Below, piece by piece: positions 52,159 to 61,916 of a stretch of 64,000 nucleotides of DNA. The notes beneath the pieces are model-generated. The model ran no database searches. It saw only the letters and a program-made list of their open reading frames with translations, and had not been told where the DNA came from. The position numbers were made by a program, and so were the translations under genes. Each line of letters begins with the position of its first letter. Within the stretch, counting starts at the first letter, position 1. The stretch comes from Desulfolithobacter dissulfuricans (GTDB lineage: Bacteria > Desulfobacterota > Desulfobulbia > Desulfobulbales > Desulfobulbaceae): contig NZ_AP024233.1 of assembly GCF_025998535.1 (NCBI RefSeq), positions 1,276,217 through 1,340,216 of the forward strand. Reading direction: 5' to 3'.

Positions 52159-53241
52159 TTACTCGGCCCGGAGAATGGTTGATGGCTTCTTTTCTTTCTT
52201 CCTGCCTGACCGGGCCGCAACCCGGACTTCCTGGTCTTCGTAGGCCTGGATGATTTCCTGAACCAGCGGGTGGCGAACCACGTCGGACTTGGCAAAACGG
52301 CTGAAGTGGATGCCCCGGATGCCTTCCAGGATATTCTGGGCCTCTACCAGGCCGGAACGGGTCGAGCCGGGCAGGTCGATCTGGGTGATGTCTCCGGTGA
52401 CCACGGCCTTGGAGTCAAAACCGATCCTGGTGAGAAACATCTTCATCTGCTCCCGGGTGGTGTTCTGGGCCTCGTCCAGAATGATAAAGGCGTTGTTCAG
52501 CGTCCGGCCGCGCATGAAGGCCAGCGGCGCGATTTCGATAATTCCGCGCTCCACCAGCTCCTGGGCCTTGTCCTGGCCGAGCATGTCGTTAAGGGCGTCG
52601 TAGAGCGGCCGCAGGTAGGGGTCCACCTTCTGGGCCATGTCGCCGGGCAGAAAGCCCAGTTTTTCGCCCGCTTCCACCGCTGGCCGGGTGAGGATGATGG
52701 AACGGACCTGTTCGCTGGCCAGGGCCGAAACCGCCATGGCCACGGCAAGATAGGTCTTGCCGGTTCCTGCCGGACCGATGCCGAAAACAATGTCATTGTG
52801 GCGAATGGCCTCGATGTAGCGTTTCTGGTTGACGCTCTTGGGTGAAACCACCCGGTTGCGCGAGGTGATGTACACCTTGTCGAGAAAGATCTCCTCGAGT
52901 TGGGTCCTGGGAGATGATTCCAGGATTTTAACCCCAAAGGCGATATCCTGAGTAAAGATGGGATAGCCCTTGCGGATCAGTTCGTAGAGCTGCTCCAGGA
53001 CCGAGGCGGCCAGGCCGACGGCGTGGCTGCGGCCCTTGACCTGGAGCAGGTTGCCGCGGGCGTGGATGGAGACGCCGGTAGCCTGTTCCACGGTCTGCAG
53101 GTTACGGTTGAGGTCGCCAAACAGGACCTGGGCCGCGGCATTGTCGCTGAAGTCCAGGTTCCGGGTGGTCTGGTTGTTCTTTGGCGTGGCAGTTATCTTC
53201 AAATCAGTTCTGTCTGGTTGCTTTCTCTTTTTTTCTCGCAA
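52159..53241 (-). CDS. PhoH-family ATPase
   Basis: 360 residues: an N-terminal KH-like region (VSIHARGNLLQVKGRSHAV) and a PhoH P-loop domain with Walker A GIGPAGTGKTYLA, Walker B IILDEAQNT, and GDITQIDLP. PhoH/YbeZ proteins act with YbeY in RNA and ribosome maturation, and ybeY follows directly. The N-terminus is uncertain: the frame's first start is a TTG at 53241 inside the end of the selenoprotein gene, preceded by AGAG. Confidence 0.9.
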   Translation of the reverse strand: MREKKRKQPDRTDLKITATPKNNQTTRNLDFSDNAAAQVLFGDLNRNLQTVEQATGVSIHARGNLLQVKGRSHAVGLAASVLEQLYELIRKGYPIFTQDIAFGVKILESSPRTQLEEIFLDKVYITSRNRVVSPKSVNQKRYIEAIRHNDIVFGIGPAGTGKTYLAVAMAVSALASEQVRSIILTRPAVEAGEKLGFLPGDMAQKVDPYLRPLYDALNDMLGQDKAQELVERGIIEIAPLAFMRGRTLNNAFIILDEAQNTTREQMKMFLTRIGFDSKAVVTGDITQIDLPGSTRSGLVEAQNILEGIRGIHFSRFAKSDVVRHPLVQEIIQAYEDQEVRVAARSGRKKEKKPSTILRAE

Positions 53242-54088
53242 GTTCTCTGTCGATCATTTTCTGGATGGCCGACACGCTGCGGCTGTCTGATCTGATCAGG
53301 TGGCCGTTGACGAACAGGGTCGGTGTTCCAGATACATTGGCCTGCTGTGCGTCCCGCATGTCCTGCAAGACCCGGGCCCTGGTTTCCTGGGAGTTCATGT
53401 CCTTTCTGAACTGTTCCATGTCCAGGCCCAGTTCCTCTGCCATCTTCATGATGCTGTCAGGGTCCAGCTTTTCGGCCGCGAACAGCTTGTCATGCATCTG
53501 CCAGAACTTACCCTGGTTCTGGGCGGCCACAGCGGCCCGGGCAGCGGGTTCGGCGTATTCATGGATACGGACCAGCGGCAGATGTTTGTAGGCGATTTTA
53601 AGGGTGTCAGGGTTTTTTTCGAGCAACTGCTCGAGCAGCGGCTGTACCTTGCCGCAGTAAGGTCACTGGAAGTCCGAAAAAACCACCAGGGTGACCGGAG
53701 CGTTTTCCGGTCCCAGAAAGGGCGCCCTGCTGACGTCGATGTTCTGGGTGAAGCTGACGTCGACGGCCGTGAAGGAATTGCCATCCCTGCTGACCAGGTA
53801 CAGTGTTTCACCTCTGGGAGCTATGTCGATACCGCTGATATTCCTGTCCACCGGGATGGCCCCCAGTTTTTCGCCCCTTGCCGTGTAGACATGGACCTTG
53901 TGGTCGCTGCCCAGGACAAAAACCTTCTTACCGTCCAGAGTGTGGACAAAGTCGAGCGGGGTGGTATCCAGTTTCCAGCTGGTCCTGATCGACCAGTCCA
54001 CTTCGCCCGCGGTATCTGCTGTTTCCTGCAGGGCATGGGCCTGGACAGGCAGCATGAGCAGGGCACAAAGTGTCAGAGCTTTTTTCAT
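53204..54088 (-). CDS. DsbA-like thioredoxin-fold selenoprotein (UGA = selenocysteine)
   Basis: One 294-residue frame runs from the ATG at 54088 to the stop at 53204 if the TGA at 53663-53665 is read as selenocysteine (residue 142). The sequence around it is VVFSDFQ-U-PYCGKVQPL, replacing the CPYC motif of DsbA/Thioredoxin_4 proteins; the cis-Pro segment SGTPTLFVNG follows later. Residues 1-19 are a signal peptide, and 25-110 form a small beta-propeller-like part (VHTLDGKKVFVLG). A hairpin with a GGT loop lies just after the TGA. Likely a periplasmic thiol/selenol oxidoreductase. The separate ORF starting at 53626 is an artefact. Confidence 0.88.
53636..53665 (-). promoter_or_regulatory. UGA selenocysteine codon and bacterial SECIS-like hairpin
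   Basis: After the UGA the RNA reads CCUUACU, then the stem GCGGC, the loop AAGGUACA, and the stem GCCGC. The GGU in the loop lies 15-17 bases after the UGA. A short stem with a GG(U) apical loop at this distance is the bacterial SECIS design recognised by SelB. Confidence 0.75.
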
Positions 54089-54393
54089 ATCAAGTCCTTG
54101 GTAGTTGCTTGGGATCAGATCGAAGTTTTCAGCAAGACTATAAGACAGAAGATACTGCTTGGCCAGCAGGAAAGCAAGAAGTGGTGTATCTGTTGGTAAT
54201 CATTGGCAGGCCATGGCTGTAGCCAGGTTAACGGGGCAGGTGTCCTTCCGGGGCCGGTCGGATTTGTGATCCTGAATGCCGGATGCGTTGCTCCAGGGGT
54301 TCATCTTTGGCCCGGTCTCCCGATCAAGGGCTGGGGAAGACTTCTAACCTATAGATTTAGTTGAAAATACATATTTTTATCTCTCCCTCTCTC

Positions 54394-54422
54394 TTGACGC
54401 CCCTCTTTTAATTGGTTAATAG
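54394..54422 (+). promoter_or_regulatory. Promoter of tRNA-Leu(UAG)
   Basis: TTGACG (54394-54399), 17-base spacer, TAATAG (54417-54422), 19 bases before the tRNA. Rest of the 54089-54441 gap: no gene seen. Confidence 0.6.
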
Positions 54423-54441
54423 TAAATGTTTAACATTTAAC

Positions 54442-54527
54442 GCGAGAGTGGCGGAACTGGTAGACGCACTGGACTTAGGATCCAGCGCACCGAGTGCGTG
54501 GGGGTTCAACTCCCCCCTCTCGCACCA
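54442..54527 (+). tRNA. tRNA-Leu (anticodon UAG)
   Basis: Acceptor GCGAGAG/CTCTCGC, D-arm GGCGGAACTGGTAGACGC, anticodon arm CTGGA-CTTAGGA-TCCAG with TAG, class II variable arm, T-arm GGGGTTCAACTCCCC and encoded CCA. No integrated element is attached to it. Confidence 0.97.
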
Positions 54528-54654
54528 GATAAGGAAACCGGTGTCCGGTGTGCCAAGCACCAGACGTAACTCATATTAAGCCTGAAGGAAACCCGCTTGA
54601 TTCAGGCTGAAATCTGACTGCCGATGGCAGGTAACGTGAAAAGGAATTTGGTCC

Positions 54655-55995
54655 ATGGACGTTGTCGTAGAAACCGTATCTGATCTGACCCGTAAGCTCA
54701 CCATTACCCTTCCTCAAGAGGAGGTGCAGAAAGAACTGGACAAGGCGTATCGCAAACTGAACAAGGAAGTCAAGCTCAAGGGGTTCAGGCGGGGTAAGAT
54801 TCCCCGGACTGTGCTTGAAAAAAATTTCAAGGACCAGGTGCAGGCCGATGTGGGTGAGCAGCTTGTCCAGGCCACCTATTTTGATGCCGTCGAGCAGGAA
54901 AAGATCGATCCCGTCGTTCACCCCGATATCGTCAAGCATGATTTCCCCGAGGATGGTACCTTCACCTATGTGGCCATGGTGGATGTGCGGCCCGAATTCG
55001 AGATGAAGGAATACAAGGGCATCGAGGTGGAGAAACCGGTCACCGAGGTCTCGGACGAGGAGGTGGAAGCCGAACTTGAGGAGCTGCGCCGCAAGCACGC
55101 TGTGCTGCGCTCTGCCGACGAGGACTATGCCATTGCCAGGGATGATATCGCCATCGTCGACTTCCAGGGCTTCCATGAAGGCAAGCCCATGAAGGAAGTC
55201 CATAACGAAGACTATTCCGTTGATGTCGGTTCCGGCCGTCTGGGTGAGGATTTCGAGGAGAAACTCATCGGGATGAAGAAGGGCGAAAAGACCCTCTACG
55301 AGGTGGATTTTCCGCCTGAATATCCCAATCCGGTACTTGCCGGTAAAACCGTGGAGTTCAAGGTCGACGTCAAGGACGTCAAACAGCGTATCAAGCCTGA
55401 ACTCGACGATGAGTTCGCCAAGGATGTCAGCGATGAGTACGAGACCCTGGAAGACCTGAAGAAGGGGATCCGCGAAGAGCTGCAGAAGAAGAAGGAAGAA
55501 GCGCTGGAAGGCGACCTGGACGACCGGATCATGCACAAGCTCATCGAACTCAATGAGTTTGACGTTCCCGAGAAGCTGGTCCTCTACGAGATCGAGGAGA
55601 TGATCAAGCAGACCGAGGAAAATCTCAAGCGGGCCGGACTGACCCTGGAATCCGCCGGTATCACCCGTGAGGAACTGGTGGAGAAAAATCGCGAGGTGGC
55701 GGTCAAGCGGGTCAAGGGTGATTTCCTGCTCAAGAAGATCGCCGAGCTCGAGGATATCAAGCTGGCCGATGAGGACATCGAGCGCGGCTACCAGCGCATA
55801 GCCGACCAGTACAACATGACCGTGCCGGAAGTGAAACAGTTCTTCAAGCGTCGGGAAGAGATCCTGCCGTTCTTGAATGAGTTGCTCAATGAAAAGATTC
55901 TGCAGTTTCTGCGCGACAATGCCACCTTTGTCGAGCCCAGCGAAGATGCTGCGGCCGAAGAAGGCGGAGCGCAGGAATCGGGCGATGATGCCTGA
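54655..55995 (+). CDS. tig: Trigger factor
   Basis: 446 residues. The ribosome-binding front has the signature GFRRGKIPRTVLEKNF; the FKBP-type peptidyl-prolyl isomerase domain spans about 155-245 (IVDFQGFHEGKPM, LIGMKKGEKTLYEVDFPPEYPN); the C-terminal chaperone arms follow. It meets nascent chains at the ribosome exit. AAGGAA precedes the ATG. Upstream of clpP-clpX, separated by a repeat element. Confidence 0.97.
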   Translation: MDVVVETVSDLTRKLTITLPQEEVQKELDKAYRKLNKEVKLKGFRRGKIPRTVLEKNFKDQVQADVGEQLVQATYFDAVEQEKIDPVVHPDIVKHDFPEDGTFTYVAMVDVRPEFEMKEYKGIEVEKPVTEVSDEEVEAELEELRRKHAVLRSADEDYAIARDDIAIVDFQGFHEGKPMKEVHNEDYSVDVGSGRLGEDFEEKLIGMKKGEKTLYEVDFPPEYPNPVLAGKTVEFKVDVKDVKQRIKPELDDEFAKDVSDEYETLEDLKKGIREELQKKKEEALEGDLDDRIMHKLIELNEFDVPEKLVLYEIEEMIKQTEENLKRAGLTLESAGITREELVEKNREVAVKRVKGDFLLKKIAELEDIKLADEDIERGYQRIADQYNMTVPEVKQFFKRREEILPFLNELLNEKILQFLRDNATFVEPSEDAAAEEGGAQESGDDA

Positions 55996-56032
55996 TGCGA
56001 GGTCTGTTCCGGCACCAGATCAAAGTAATGGG

Positions 56033-56250
56033 TACCTTGAAAAATTAGAATTTTCGTTCGAGATCAGGTAAGCGAGCCTACGAGACTCCGAGGAATAGTG
56101 AAAATAGCCGGACAGCTTGACTGTTCAGCGAAAAAGCGCAGCATATAAAACATATGTGAGCATTTTTCTTTCTTCTTCCCGCTGTGACACAAGAGATCGG
56201 GCGAGGTAGGCGAGCCAGCGAAACTCTGAAAGGCAATTTTTCAAGATAGT
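56033..56250. repeat. Intergenic repeat element, copy B (TACCTTG termini)
   Basis: About 215 bp between tig and clpP. The left end TACCTTGAAAAATT and the right end AATTTTTCAAG are inverted repeats. Inside, GAGATC-GG-AGCGAGCC-type motifs occur as diverged direct copies (56070 and 56190). The left 60 bp match the complement of 7863-7923. It is transcribed only if tig and clpP share a transcript. Confidence 0.7.
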
Positions 56251-56302
56251 CTAAAGAAAATATCAGTCAGGCCGGCGGTCTGATTTCGAGGAGTATGAGC
56301 CA

Positions 56303-56902
56303 ATGAATCTGGTTCCAATGGTTGTTGAACAGAGCCCGCGCGGTGAGCGGGCTTATGATATCTATTCGCGCCTGCTCAAAGAGCGCATCATTTTTCTGGG
56401 TACTTCGGTAACCGATGATGTTGCCAGCCTGGTCATAGCCCAGCTGCTCTTTCTGGAGGCCGATGATCCTGACAAGGATATTACTTTCTACATCAACTCG
56501 CCCGGCGGTTCGGTGACCGCCGGGCTGGCCATCTATGATACCATGCAGTATGTCCGCTGTGATGTGGCCACGCTGTGCATGGGTCAGGCCGCGTCCATGG
56601 GCGCGCTGCTTCTTGCTGCCGGGGCAGCGGGAAAACGGTTTGCCCTGCCCAATTCCCGGATCATGATCCACCAGCCCATGGGTGGTTTCCAGGGACAGGC
56701 AACGGATATCGATATTCATGCCCGGGAAATCCTGCGCATGCGCAAGGATCTCAACGCCATCCTGGCCAAACATACCGGCCGGACGGTGAAGAAGATCCAG
56801 AATGATACCGAGCGGGATAATTTCATGAGCGCCGAAGAGGCCCGGAAGTACGGGATCATCGATGAGGTGCTGGTCCGTCGTGAACAGACGGAGGAGGACT
56901 GA
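56303..56902 (+). CDS. clpP: ATP-dependent Clp protease proteolytic subunit
   Basis: 199 residues. The catalytic Ser lies in [11 protein letters not shown] (about 98), the His in [11 protein letters not shown] (about 123) and the Asp in the following helix region (about 172). The start [33 protein letters not shown] is canonical. It forms the ClpXP chamber with the ClpX encoded 2 bases downstream. Confidence 0.98.
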   Translation: MNLVPMVVEQSPRGERAYDIYSRLLKERIIFLGTSVTDDVASLVIAQLLFLEADDPDKDITFYINSPGGSVTAGLAIYDTMQYVRCDVATLCMGQAASMGALLLAAGAAGKRFALPNSRIMIHQPMGGFQGQATDIDIHAREILRMRKDLNAILAKHTGRTVKKIQNDTERDNFMSAEEARKYGIIDEVLVRREQTEED

Positions 56903-56904
56903 AT

Positions 56905-58176
56905 ATGAGTGACGAGTTTGTTGACGGGCATGGAATAGCATGCTCCTGCTCGTTCTGCGGGAAAAGCCAGGACGAGGTAGGCAAGCTCATTGCCGGTCCC
57001 AATGTCTACATCTGTGATGAATGCATCGAGCTCTGTAACGAAATCGTCCGTGATGCCACCGATGATGAGGACCAGGGTGGCGAAGCGGCTGCCAGGGTTC
57101 TCAAACCAAAGGAGATCAAGGCCTATCTCGATGAGTACGTGATCGGCCAGGAGTACGCCAAGCGGGTCCTGTCGGTGGCGGTCCACAATCATTACAAGCG
57201 CATCGAGTCCCGGGTGGGCCTGCAGGAGGGTGATGTCGAACTGCAGAAATCCAATATCATCCTCATCGGCCCCACGGGCAGCGGCAAGACTCTCATGGCC
57301 CAGACCCTGGCCAGAATCCTCAATGTTCCCTTTACCATAGCGGATGCCACCACCCTGACCGAAGCCGGTTACGTGGGTGATGACGTGGAAAATATCCTGG
57401 TCAATCTGCTTCAGGCGGCGGATTATGATATTGACCGGGCGGAACGAGGTATTATCTATATAGACGAGATAGACAAGATTGCCCGTAAATCGGATTCCCC
57501 GTCTCTCACCCGGGACGTCTCGGGTGAAGGTGTACAGCAGGCACTGCTCAAAATTATTGAGGGTACTGTTGCCTCTGTTCCGCCCAAGGGTGGACGGAAG
57601 CATCCCCAGCAGGAACTGGTGCGGATAGACACTTCCAATATCCTGTTTATCTGTGGTGGCGCCTTTGTCGGCCTGGATACGGTGATCAAGAAACGGACCG
57701 GGACCAAGGCCATCGGCTTTGGGGCCAAGGTGGTCAGTGAAGGCAAGAAAACCATTGGCGAGGTGCTTGCCGGGATCCAGCCCGAAGACCTGCTCAAGTT
57801 TGGTCTGATTCCTGAACTGGTCGGCCGGCTGCCGGTCATTGCCACCATGGAGGAGCTTGAGGAAGAGGATCTGATCCGGATACTCAAGGAACCGCGGAAT
57901 GCGCTGACCAAGCAGTATCAAAAGCTTTTCGCCTTTGAAAACATCAAGCTCCGATTCACCGAGGGAGCGCTCAAGGCCATCGCCAGAAAGGCTCTGGATC
58001 GCAAGTCCGGTGCCCGTGGCCTGCGTTCGGTCATGGAAGAGGCCATGCTTGAGATCATGTATGAGCTGCCCTCAGAGGAAGGAGTTGCCGAGTGCGTGAT
58101 CAACGAACAGGTCATCACCAGTGGTGAATATCCTGTTGTTCTCTACGACTCTCAGGAAACAAAAAAGAGTGCGTGA
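56905..58176 (+). CDS. clpX: ATP-dependent Clp protease ATPase subunit
   Basis: 423 residues: the C4 zinc-binding domain ([26 protein letters not shown]), AAA+ domain with Walker A GPTGSGKT, Walker B YIDEIDKI, and the [11 protein letters not shown] and KSGARGLRS motifs. It unfolds substrates for ClpP. It follows clpP directly with AGGAGG-like upstream sequence. Confidence 0.98.
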   Translation: MSDEFVDGHGIACSCSFCGKSQDEVGKLIAGPNVYICDECIELCNEIVRDATDDEDQGGEAAARVLKPKEIKAYLDEYVIGQEYAKRVLSVAVHNHYKRIESRVGLQEGDVELQKSNIILIGPTGSGKTLMAQTLARILNVPFTIADATTLTEAGYVGDDVENILVNLLQAADYDIDRAERGIIYIDEIDKIARKSDSPSLTRDVSGEGVQQALLKIIEGTVASVPPKGGRKHPQQELVRIDTSNILFICGGAFVGLDTVIKKRTGTKAIGFGAKVVSEGKKTIGEVLAGIQPEDLLKFGLIPELVGRLPVIATMEELEEEDLIRILKEPRNALTKQYQKLFAFENIKLRFTEGALKAIARKALDRKSGARGLRSVMEEAMLEIMYELPSEEGVAECVINEQVITSGEYPVVLYDSQETKKSA

Positions 58177-58503
58177 TACTCTGATTCAAGTCAAGTAGCT
58201 GCTGGCTCTGTGCCACGTTCCTGCCTTCCCCTCAGCAAAGAGAAAACAGTAATCAAGACGGCCGGTGGCACGCTGCCGGCCGCCCGGTCCCGGGGATGAA
58301 GACCAAGGGTGTCCCCGGCCTCTGGCCTTGCAGGTCAGGCAGAGCCCGGCATGTCCAGGCTGCGGTGACCCTGATCTCCATCTGGATAACCTGTCCGGGG
58401 CCTCCTGCTGGGTGTATACCCGGAGTCTCCCTTCGGTCGCTTACCTGCGCGGGAGGCTGATCAATATCTTGAAACTGAACCCTAATTTTTTAAAATTTCC
58501 TAT
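58177..58503. other. Gap between clpX and lon
   Basis: 327 bases without a supported gene. GGCCGG/CCGGCC around 58261-58282 can form a stem without a T run. The last 40 bases before lon are A/T-rich. I cannot assign the lon promoter; no clear heat-shock box is visible. Confidence 0.35.
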
Positions 58504-60909
58504 ATGAGAGAGACAATACGCATGCCCTATCCCCTGATGCCCCTCCGGGACATTGTTATCTTTCCCGGAATGGTGGCTCCTCTTGTGGTTGGACGTAAAA
58601 AGTCCATCCAGGCATTGGAAGATGCCATGGAGCGCCGGACCCCTGTTTTTCTGGTGACCCAGAAGGATGGCGGGGTCGACGATCCCCGACAGGAACATCT
58701 CTACACCGTCGGCACCCTGGCCTCGGTCATGCAGCTGCTGCGCTTGCCCGACGGTACCATCAAGGCGCTGGTGGAAGGCAAGCAGCGGGCCCGGATCGTC
58801 GACTTTGAAGAAACCGGTGACTTCTATTCGGTCCAGGTGGTGGAAATCCCGGATCAGGATGGCGACAGTTCGGAGGTCATTGCCTATGCGCGCGAACTGC
58901 GGCGTTCTTTTGAGCAGTATACCCAGGTGAACCGCAAGATCCCCAAGGAAGTCCTCAGCTCGGTCAACAACATTGAGGATCCTTCCCGCCTGGTGGATAC
59001 CGTTGCCTCGCATCTGCCGCTGAAAACCGAGGAAAAGCAGGCTTTCCTCGAGACCGTCTCCCTGCCCGAACGTATCAGCAGGGTTCTTGAGGCCATCTAC
59101 CGTGAGATGGAGCTGGCCGAGCTGGAGAAGACAATTCACGCCAAGGTCAAGAAGCGGATGGGTACCACCCAGCGCAACTACTACCTGGGCGAGAAGATCC
59201 GCGCTATCCAGGAGGAGATGGGCCAGGGGGATGTGGCCGATGACCTGGCGGAGCTGGAGCAGGCCATAGCCGAGAAGGACCTGCCCGAGGCCGTGCGCGA
59301 GAAGGCGACCAAGGAGCTTAAAAAGCTCAAGCAGATGCCGCCCATGTCCGCCGAAACCACGGTGGTGCGCAATTACATCGATACCATCCTCAGCCTGCCC
59401 TGGTCCGAGAAGAGCAAGTCAGAGATCGATATTGTCCAGGCCGAAAAGATTCTTGATGAGGATCATTACGGGCTCAGTAAGCCCAAGGAGCGGATTCTCG
59501 AGTATCTGGCGGTACAGGCCCAGGTCAAAAAGATAAAGGGCCCGGTCATCTGTCTGGTAGGCCCCCCGGGAGTGGGCAAAACTTCGGTCTGCAAGTCCAT
59601 CGCCCGGGCCATGAACCGTAAGTTCATCCGTCTGTCCCTGGGCGGGGTCCGCGATGAGGCCGAGATCCGCGGCCATCGTCGGACCTATATCGGTGCCATG
59701 CCCGGCAAGATCATCCACTCCATGCAGAAGGCGGGGGTGGTCAATCCCGTCTTCTGCCTGGACGAGGTGGACAAGATGAGTGTCGATTTCCGGGGCGATC
59801 CTTCGGCAGCGCTCCTGGAGGTCCTGGATCCGGAGCAGAACTTTGCCTTCAACGATCATTACCTGGACCTGGATTACGACCTGTCCGAGGTTTTTTTCAT
59901 CACCACGGCCAACAACCTGCACGGTATCCCCCTGCCGCTGCAGGACCGGATGGAGATCATTCGGCTTTCCGGCTATACCGAGGAGGAAAAACGCAATATC
60001 GCCCTGGGGTACCTGATCCCCAAACAGCTGGAGGCCAATGGCTTCAAGCCGGGCGACATCCAGTTCAGCGATAATGCGATCCTCGAGATCATCCGTCGCT
60101 ACACAAGAGAGGCCGGGGTTCGGAACCTGGAGCGGACCATTGCCGCCATCTGCCGCAAGGTGGCGCGCGACCGGCTCAAGAAAAAGACCCTGGACAAGAC
60201 CTACCGTATTTCCAGACAGTCGGTGATCCGCTATCTCGGGGTGCCCAGGTATCGCTACGGCCTTGCCGAGGAGCATCATGAAATCGGTCTGGCCACCGGT
60301 ATGGCCTGGACCGAGGTTGGCGGCGAGCTGCTGCAGATCGAGGCCACCCTGATGCCCGGTTCCGGCAAGCTCACCGTCACGGGCAAGCTGGGTGATGTGA
60401 TGCAGGAGTCGGTGCAGGCGGCCATGTCCTATGTCCGTTCCCGGGCCATGCGGCTCGGTCTGGAACCGGATTTCTACCAGAAGATAGATATCCATGTCCA
60501 CGTGCCCGAGGGCGCCATTCCCAAGGACGGGCCATCGGCCGGTATCACCATTGCCACCTCCATTGTCTCGGCCCTGCTGAAGCTTCCGGTGAACCGGCAG
60601 CTGGCCATGACCGGGGAGATCACCCTCCGGGGTCGGGTCCTGCCCATCGGCGGCCTGACCGAGAAGCTGCTGGCTGCCCGGCGGGGTAATATCACCCATG
60701 TGCTGATTCCAGCGGAAAACGAGCGGGATCTCAAAGAAGTGCCCCAGAAGATCCGTAACAGCCTGACCATCGAACTGGTATCACACGTCGACGAGGTGCT
60801 CCAGAAGGCCCTTATCCTCAAGGAGGGAGAGGAACTGTTTCAGGACGTATCTCTGGAATCGATCTATAATGACTTCACGGTGTCAGCCCATAACACCCCT
60901 GCCCAGTGA
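58504..60909 (+). CDS. lon: ATP-dependent protease Lon (LonA)
   Basis: 801 residues. N-domain ([22 protein letters not shown]), AAA+ domain with Walker [11 protein letters not shown] and Walker [11 protein letters not shown], then the protease domain with catalytic Ser in [10 protein letters not shown] and Lys in [14 protein letters not shown]. It degrades damaged and regulatory proteins. The ATG at 58504 has no good ribosome site; an in-frame ATG at 58522 with GAGAGA upstream is an alternative. Confidence 0.97.
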   Translation: MRETIRMPYPLMPLRDIVIFPGMVAPLVVGRKKSIQALEDAMERRTPVFLVTQKDGGVDDPRQEHLYTVGTLASVMQLLRLPDGTIKALVEGKQRARIVDFEETGDFYSVQVVEIPDQDGDSSEVIAYARELRRSFEQYTQVNRKIPKEVLSSVNNIEDPSRLVDTVASHLPLKTEEKQAFLETVSLPERISRVLEAIYREMELAELEKTIHAKVKKRMGTTQRNYYLGEKIRAIQEEMGQGDVADDLAELEQAIAEKDLPEAVREKATKELKKLKQMPPMSAETTVVRNYIDTILSLPWSEKSKSEIDIVQAEKILDEDHYGLSKPKERILEYLAVQAQVKKIKGPVICLVGPPGVGKTSVCKSIARAMNRKFIRLSLGGVRDEAEIRGHRRTYIGAMPGKIIHSMQKAGVVNPVFCLDEVDKMSVDFRGDPSAALLEVLDPEQNFAFNDHYLDLDYDLSEVFFITTANNLHGIPLPLQDRMEIIRLSGYTEEEKRNIALGYLIPKQLEANGFKPGDIQFSDNAILEIIRRYTREAGVRNLERTIAAICRKVARDRLKKKTLDKTYRISRQSVIRYLGVPRYRYGLAEEHHEIGLATGMAWTEVGGELLQIEATLMPGSGKLTVTGKLGDVMQESVQAAMSYVRSRAMRLGLEPDFYQKIDIHVHVPEGAIPKDGPSAGITIATSIVSALLKLPVNRQLAMTGEITLRGRVLPIGGLTEKLLAARRGNITHVLIPAENERDLKEVPQKIRNSLTIELVSHVDEVLQKALILKEGEELFQDVSLESIYNDFTVSAHNTPAQ

Positions 60910-60956
60910 GGTGGAATAAATAATTGGCAGGAGTTGACCCGGGGGCGCTTTTTTCC

Positions 60957-60985
60957 TTGACGGACAGCCCCTATCCTGATAAATA
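60957..60985 (+). promoter_or_regulatory. Promoter of tRNA-Val/tRNA-Asp
   Basis: TTGACG (60957-60962), 17-base spacer, TAAATA (60980-60985), 14 bases before tRNA-Val. Confidence 0.55.
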
Positions 60986-60999
60986 CACCACATCATTTG

Positions 61000-61075
61000 G
61001 GGCGGATAGCTCAGTTGGGAGAGCACCGGCCTTACAAGCCGGGGGTCACAGGTTCGAGCCCTGTTCCGCCCACCA
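61000..61075 (+). tRNA. tRNA-Val (anticodon UAC)
   Basis: Acceptor GGGCGGA/TCCGCCC, D-arm GCTCAGTTGGGAGAGC, anticodon arm CCGGC-CTTACAA-GCCGG with TAC, T-arm CAGGTTCGAGCCCTG, encoded ACCA. Confidence 0.97.
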
Positions 61076-61083
61076 AATATACT

Positions 61084-61160
61084 GGGGTCGTAGTTCAGTT
61101 GGTTAGAATGCCGGCCTGTCACGCCGGAGGTCGCGAGTTCGAGTCTCGTCGGCCCCGCCA
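61084..61160 (+). tRNA. tRNA-Asp (anticodon GUC)
   Basis: Acceptor GGGGTCG/CGGCCCC, D-arm GTTCAGTTGGTTAGAAT, anticodon loop CTGTCAC with GTC, T-arm GCGAGTTCGAGTCTCGT, encoded GCCA. The second integrated element begins right after it. Confidence 0.97.
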
Positions 61161-61167
61161 GTATAAT

Positions 61168-61206
61168 CAGGGACTTAGCCAATTTGGTTAAGTCCCTTTT
61201 CTTTTT
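61168..61206 (+). terminator. Terminator after tRNA-Asp
   Basis: GGGACTTA (61170-61177) pairs with TAAGTCCC (61189-61196), extended inside by CC/GG, followed by TTTTCTTTTT. Confidence 0.9.
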
Positions 61207-61217
61207 CTGGTGGGCCT

Positions 61218-61484
61218 TCAAGTGGGCCTTTTTCCGGAAACCAGAGTCAACATCGGTTGCCTGACGTGCTCAACCCGAATCGAGCCAATGTCCCAAGAAC
61301 GCTGATACCTGTCCGGATCCACGTGACGATCACGCCACGCCTGGACAGCAGATCGACGTGAACGGAATACATGCGCCTGAGCCCTATCTTCCGTACAACC
61401 CCATCCATTATCAGTGAAACGAAAATACATTGTCCTGGGCGGTTCATGTCCACTAGACCAGCAAAGCAAATATCCATTCTTCAT
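61218..61484 (-). CDS. Hypothetical element-2 protein (88 aa)
   Basis: 88 residues, MKNGYLLCWSSGHEPPRTMY at the start, rich in Arg and aromatic residues (GWGCTEDRAQAHVFRSRRSAVQAWRDRH). No family recognised. It lies after a copy of the integrase gene's last 30 bases. No strong ribosome site (AAGG about 10 bases upstream). Confidence 0.55.
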   Translation of the reverse strand: MKNGYLLCWSSGHEPPRTMYFRFTDNGWGCTEDRAQAHVFRSRRSAVQAWRDRHVDPDRYQRSWDIGSIRVEHVRQPMLTLVSGKRPT

Positions 61485-61495
61485 AACTGGACCTT

Positions 61496-61916
61496 ATTCC
61501 AAAACTTCCAGAGCTGACCGGACACGTTTTTCAGGAACCCCTGCCGTTGCAAGTTAAACAAGCCTCTTCCACACCATCAATATTGGTACAGATACCAGTA
61601 CCGCCGCAACACAAACAATTTCCATCGGTACCAACCATCCCGATCTCCAATTCCGGCTTTTTCTTTCGTCCTGATCGCTTATCCCCAGCCGCACAATACA
61701 CATACTCATCCGTTGCCCCTTTGTGCGACTCGCAGCCATGACATGCGAAAGATCCGACTTTTACCGGCCGGCCAGGGCCGCGCGCATGATACGGGAACGG
61801 GCAGTCACGAGTCAGAACCATCCACTGCACCCATGGTTGCGACTCAGGCTTATATCCCTCAATCTTTAATTTCACCGTTAAACCTCATTCCAAAACTTCC
61901 AGAGCTGACCGGACAC
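61496..61916. repeat. 30-bp direct repeats flanking a zinc-ribbon gene
   Basis: ATTCCAAAACTTCCAGAGCT with the next ten bases to ...CGGACAC occurs perfectly at 61496-61525 and 61887-61916, 391 bases apart. The right copy is the 3' end of the integrase gene (coding SVRSALEVLE). The gene at 61531-61875 lies exactly between the copies, so it looks inserted with duplication of the integrase tail. Confidence 0.85.
61531..61875 (-). CDS. Small cysteine-rich (zinc-ribbon-like) protein
   Basis: 114 residues with several Cys pairs: FACHGCESHKGATDEYVYC, CLCCGGTGIC and CLTCNGRGS, the last two resembling DnaJ-type CXXCXGXG zinc repeats. Start GTG at 61875, with GAGG 7-8 bases upstream. It lies between two 30-bp direct repeats, so it may be a cargo gene. 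Function unknown. Confidence 0.6.
   Translation of the reverse strand: MKLKIEGYKPESQPWVQWMVLTRDCPFPYHARGPGRPVKVGSFACHGCESHKGATDEYVYCAAGDKRSGRKKKPELEIGMVGTDGNCLCCGGTGICTNIDGVEEACLTCNGRGS

Noticed and set aside
53204-53626. Independent 140-aa gene starting at 53626
   Set aside because: The start is a TTG within a continuous thioredoxin fold; the upstream half and the in-frame UGA with its hairpin show it is the C-terminal part of a selenoprotein.
61531-61875. DnaJ-like chaperone, because of CXXCXGXG-type repeats
   Set aside because: There is no J domain and the protein is only 114 residues; it is better called a small zinc-ribbon-like protein.
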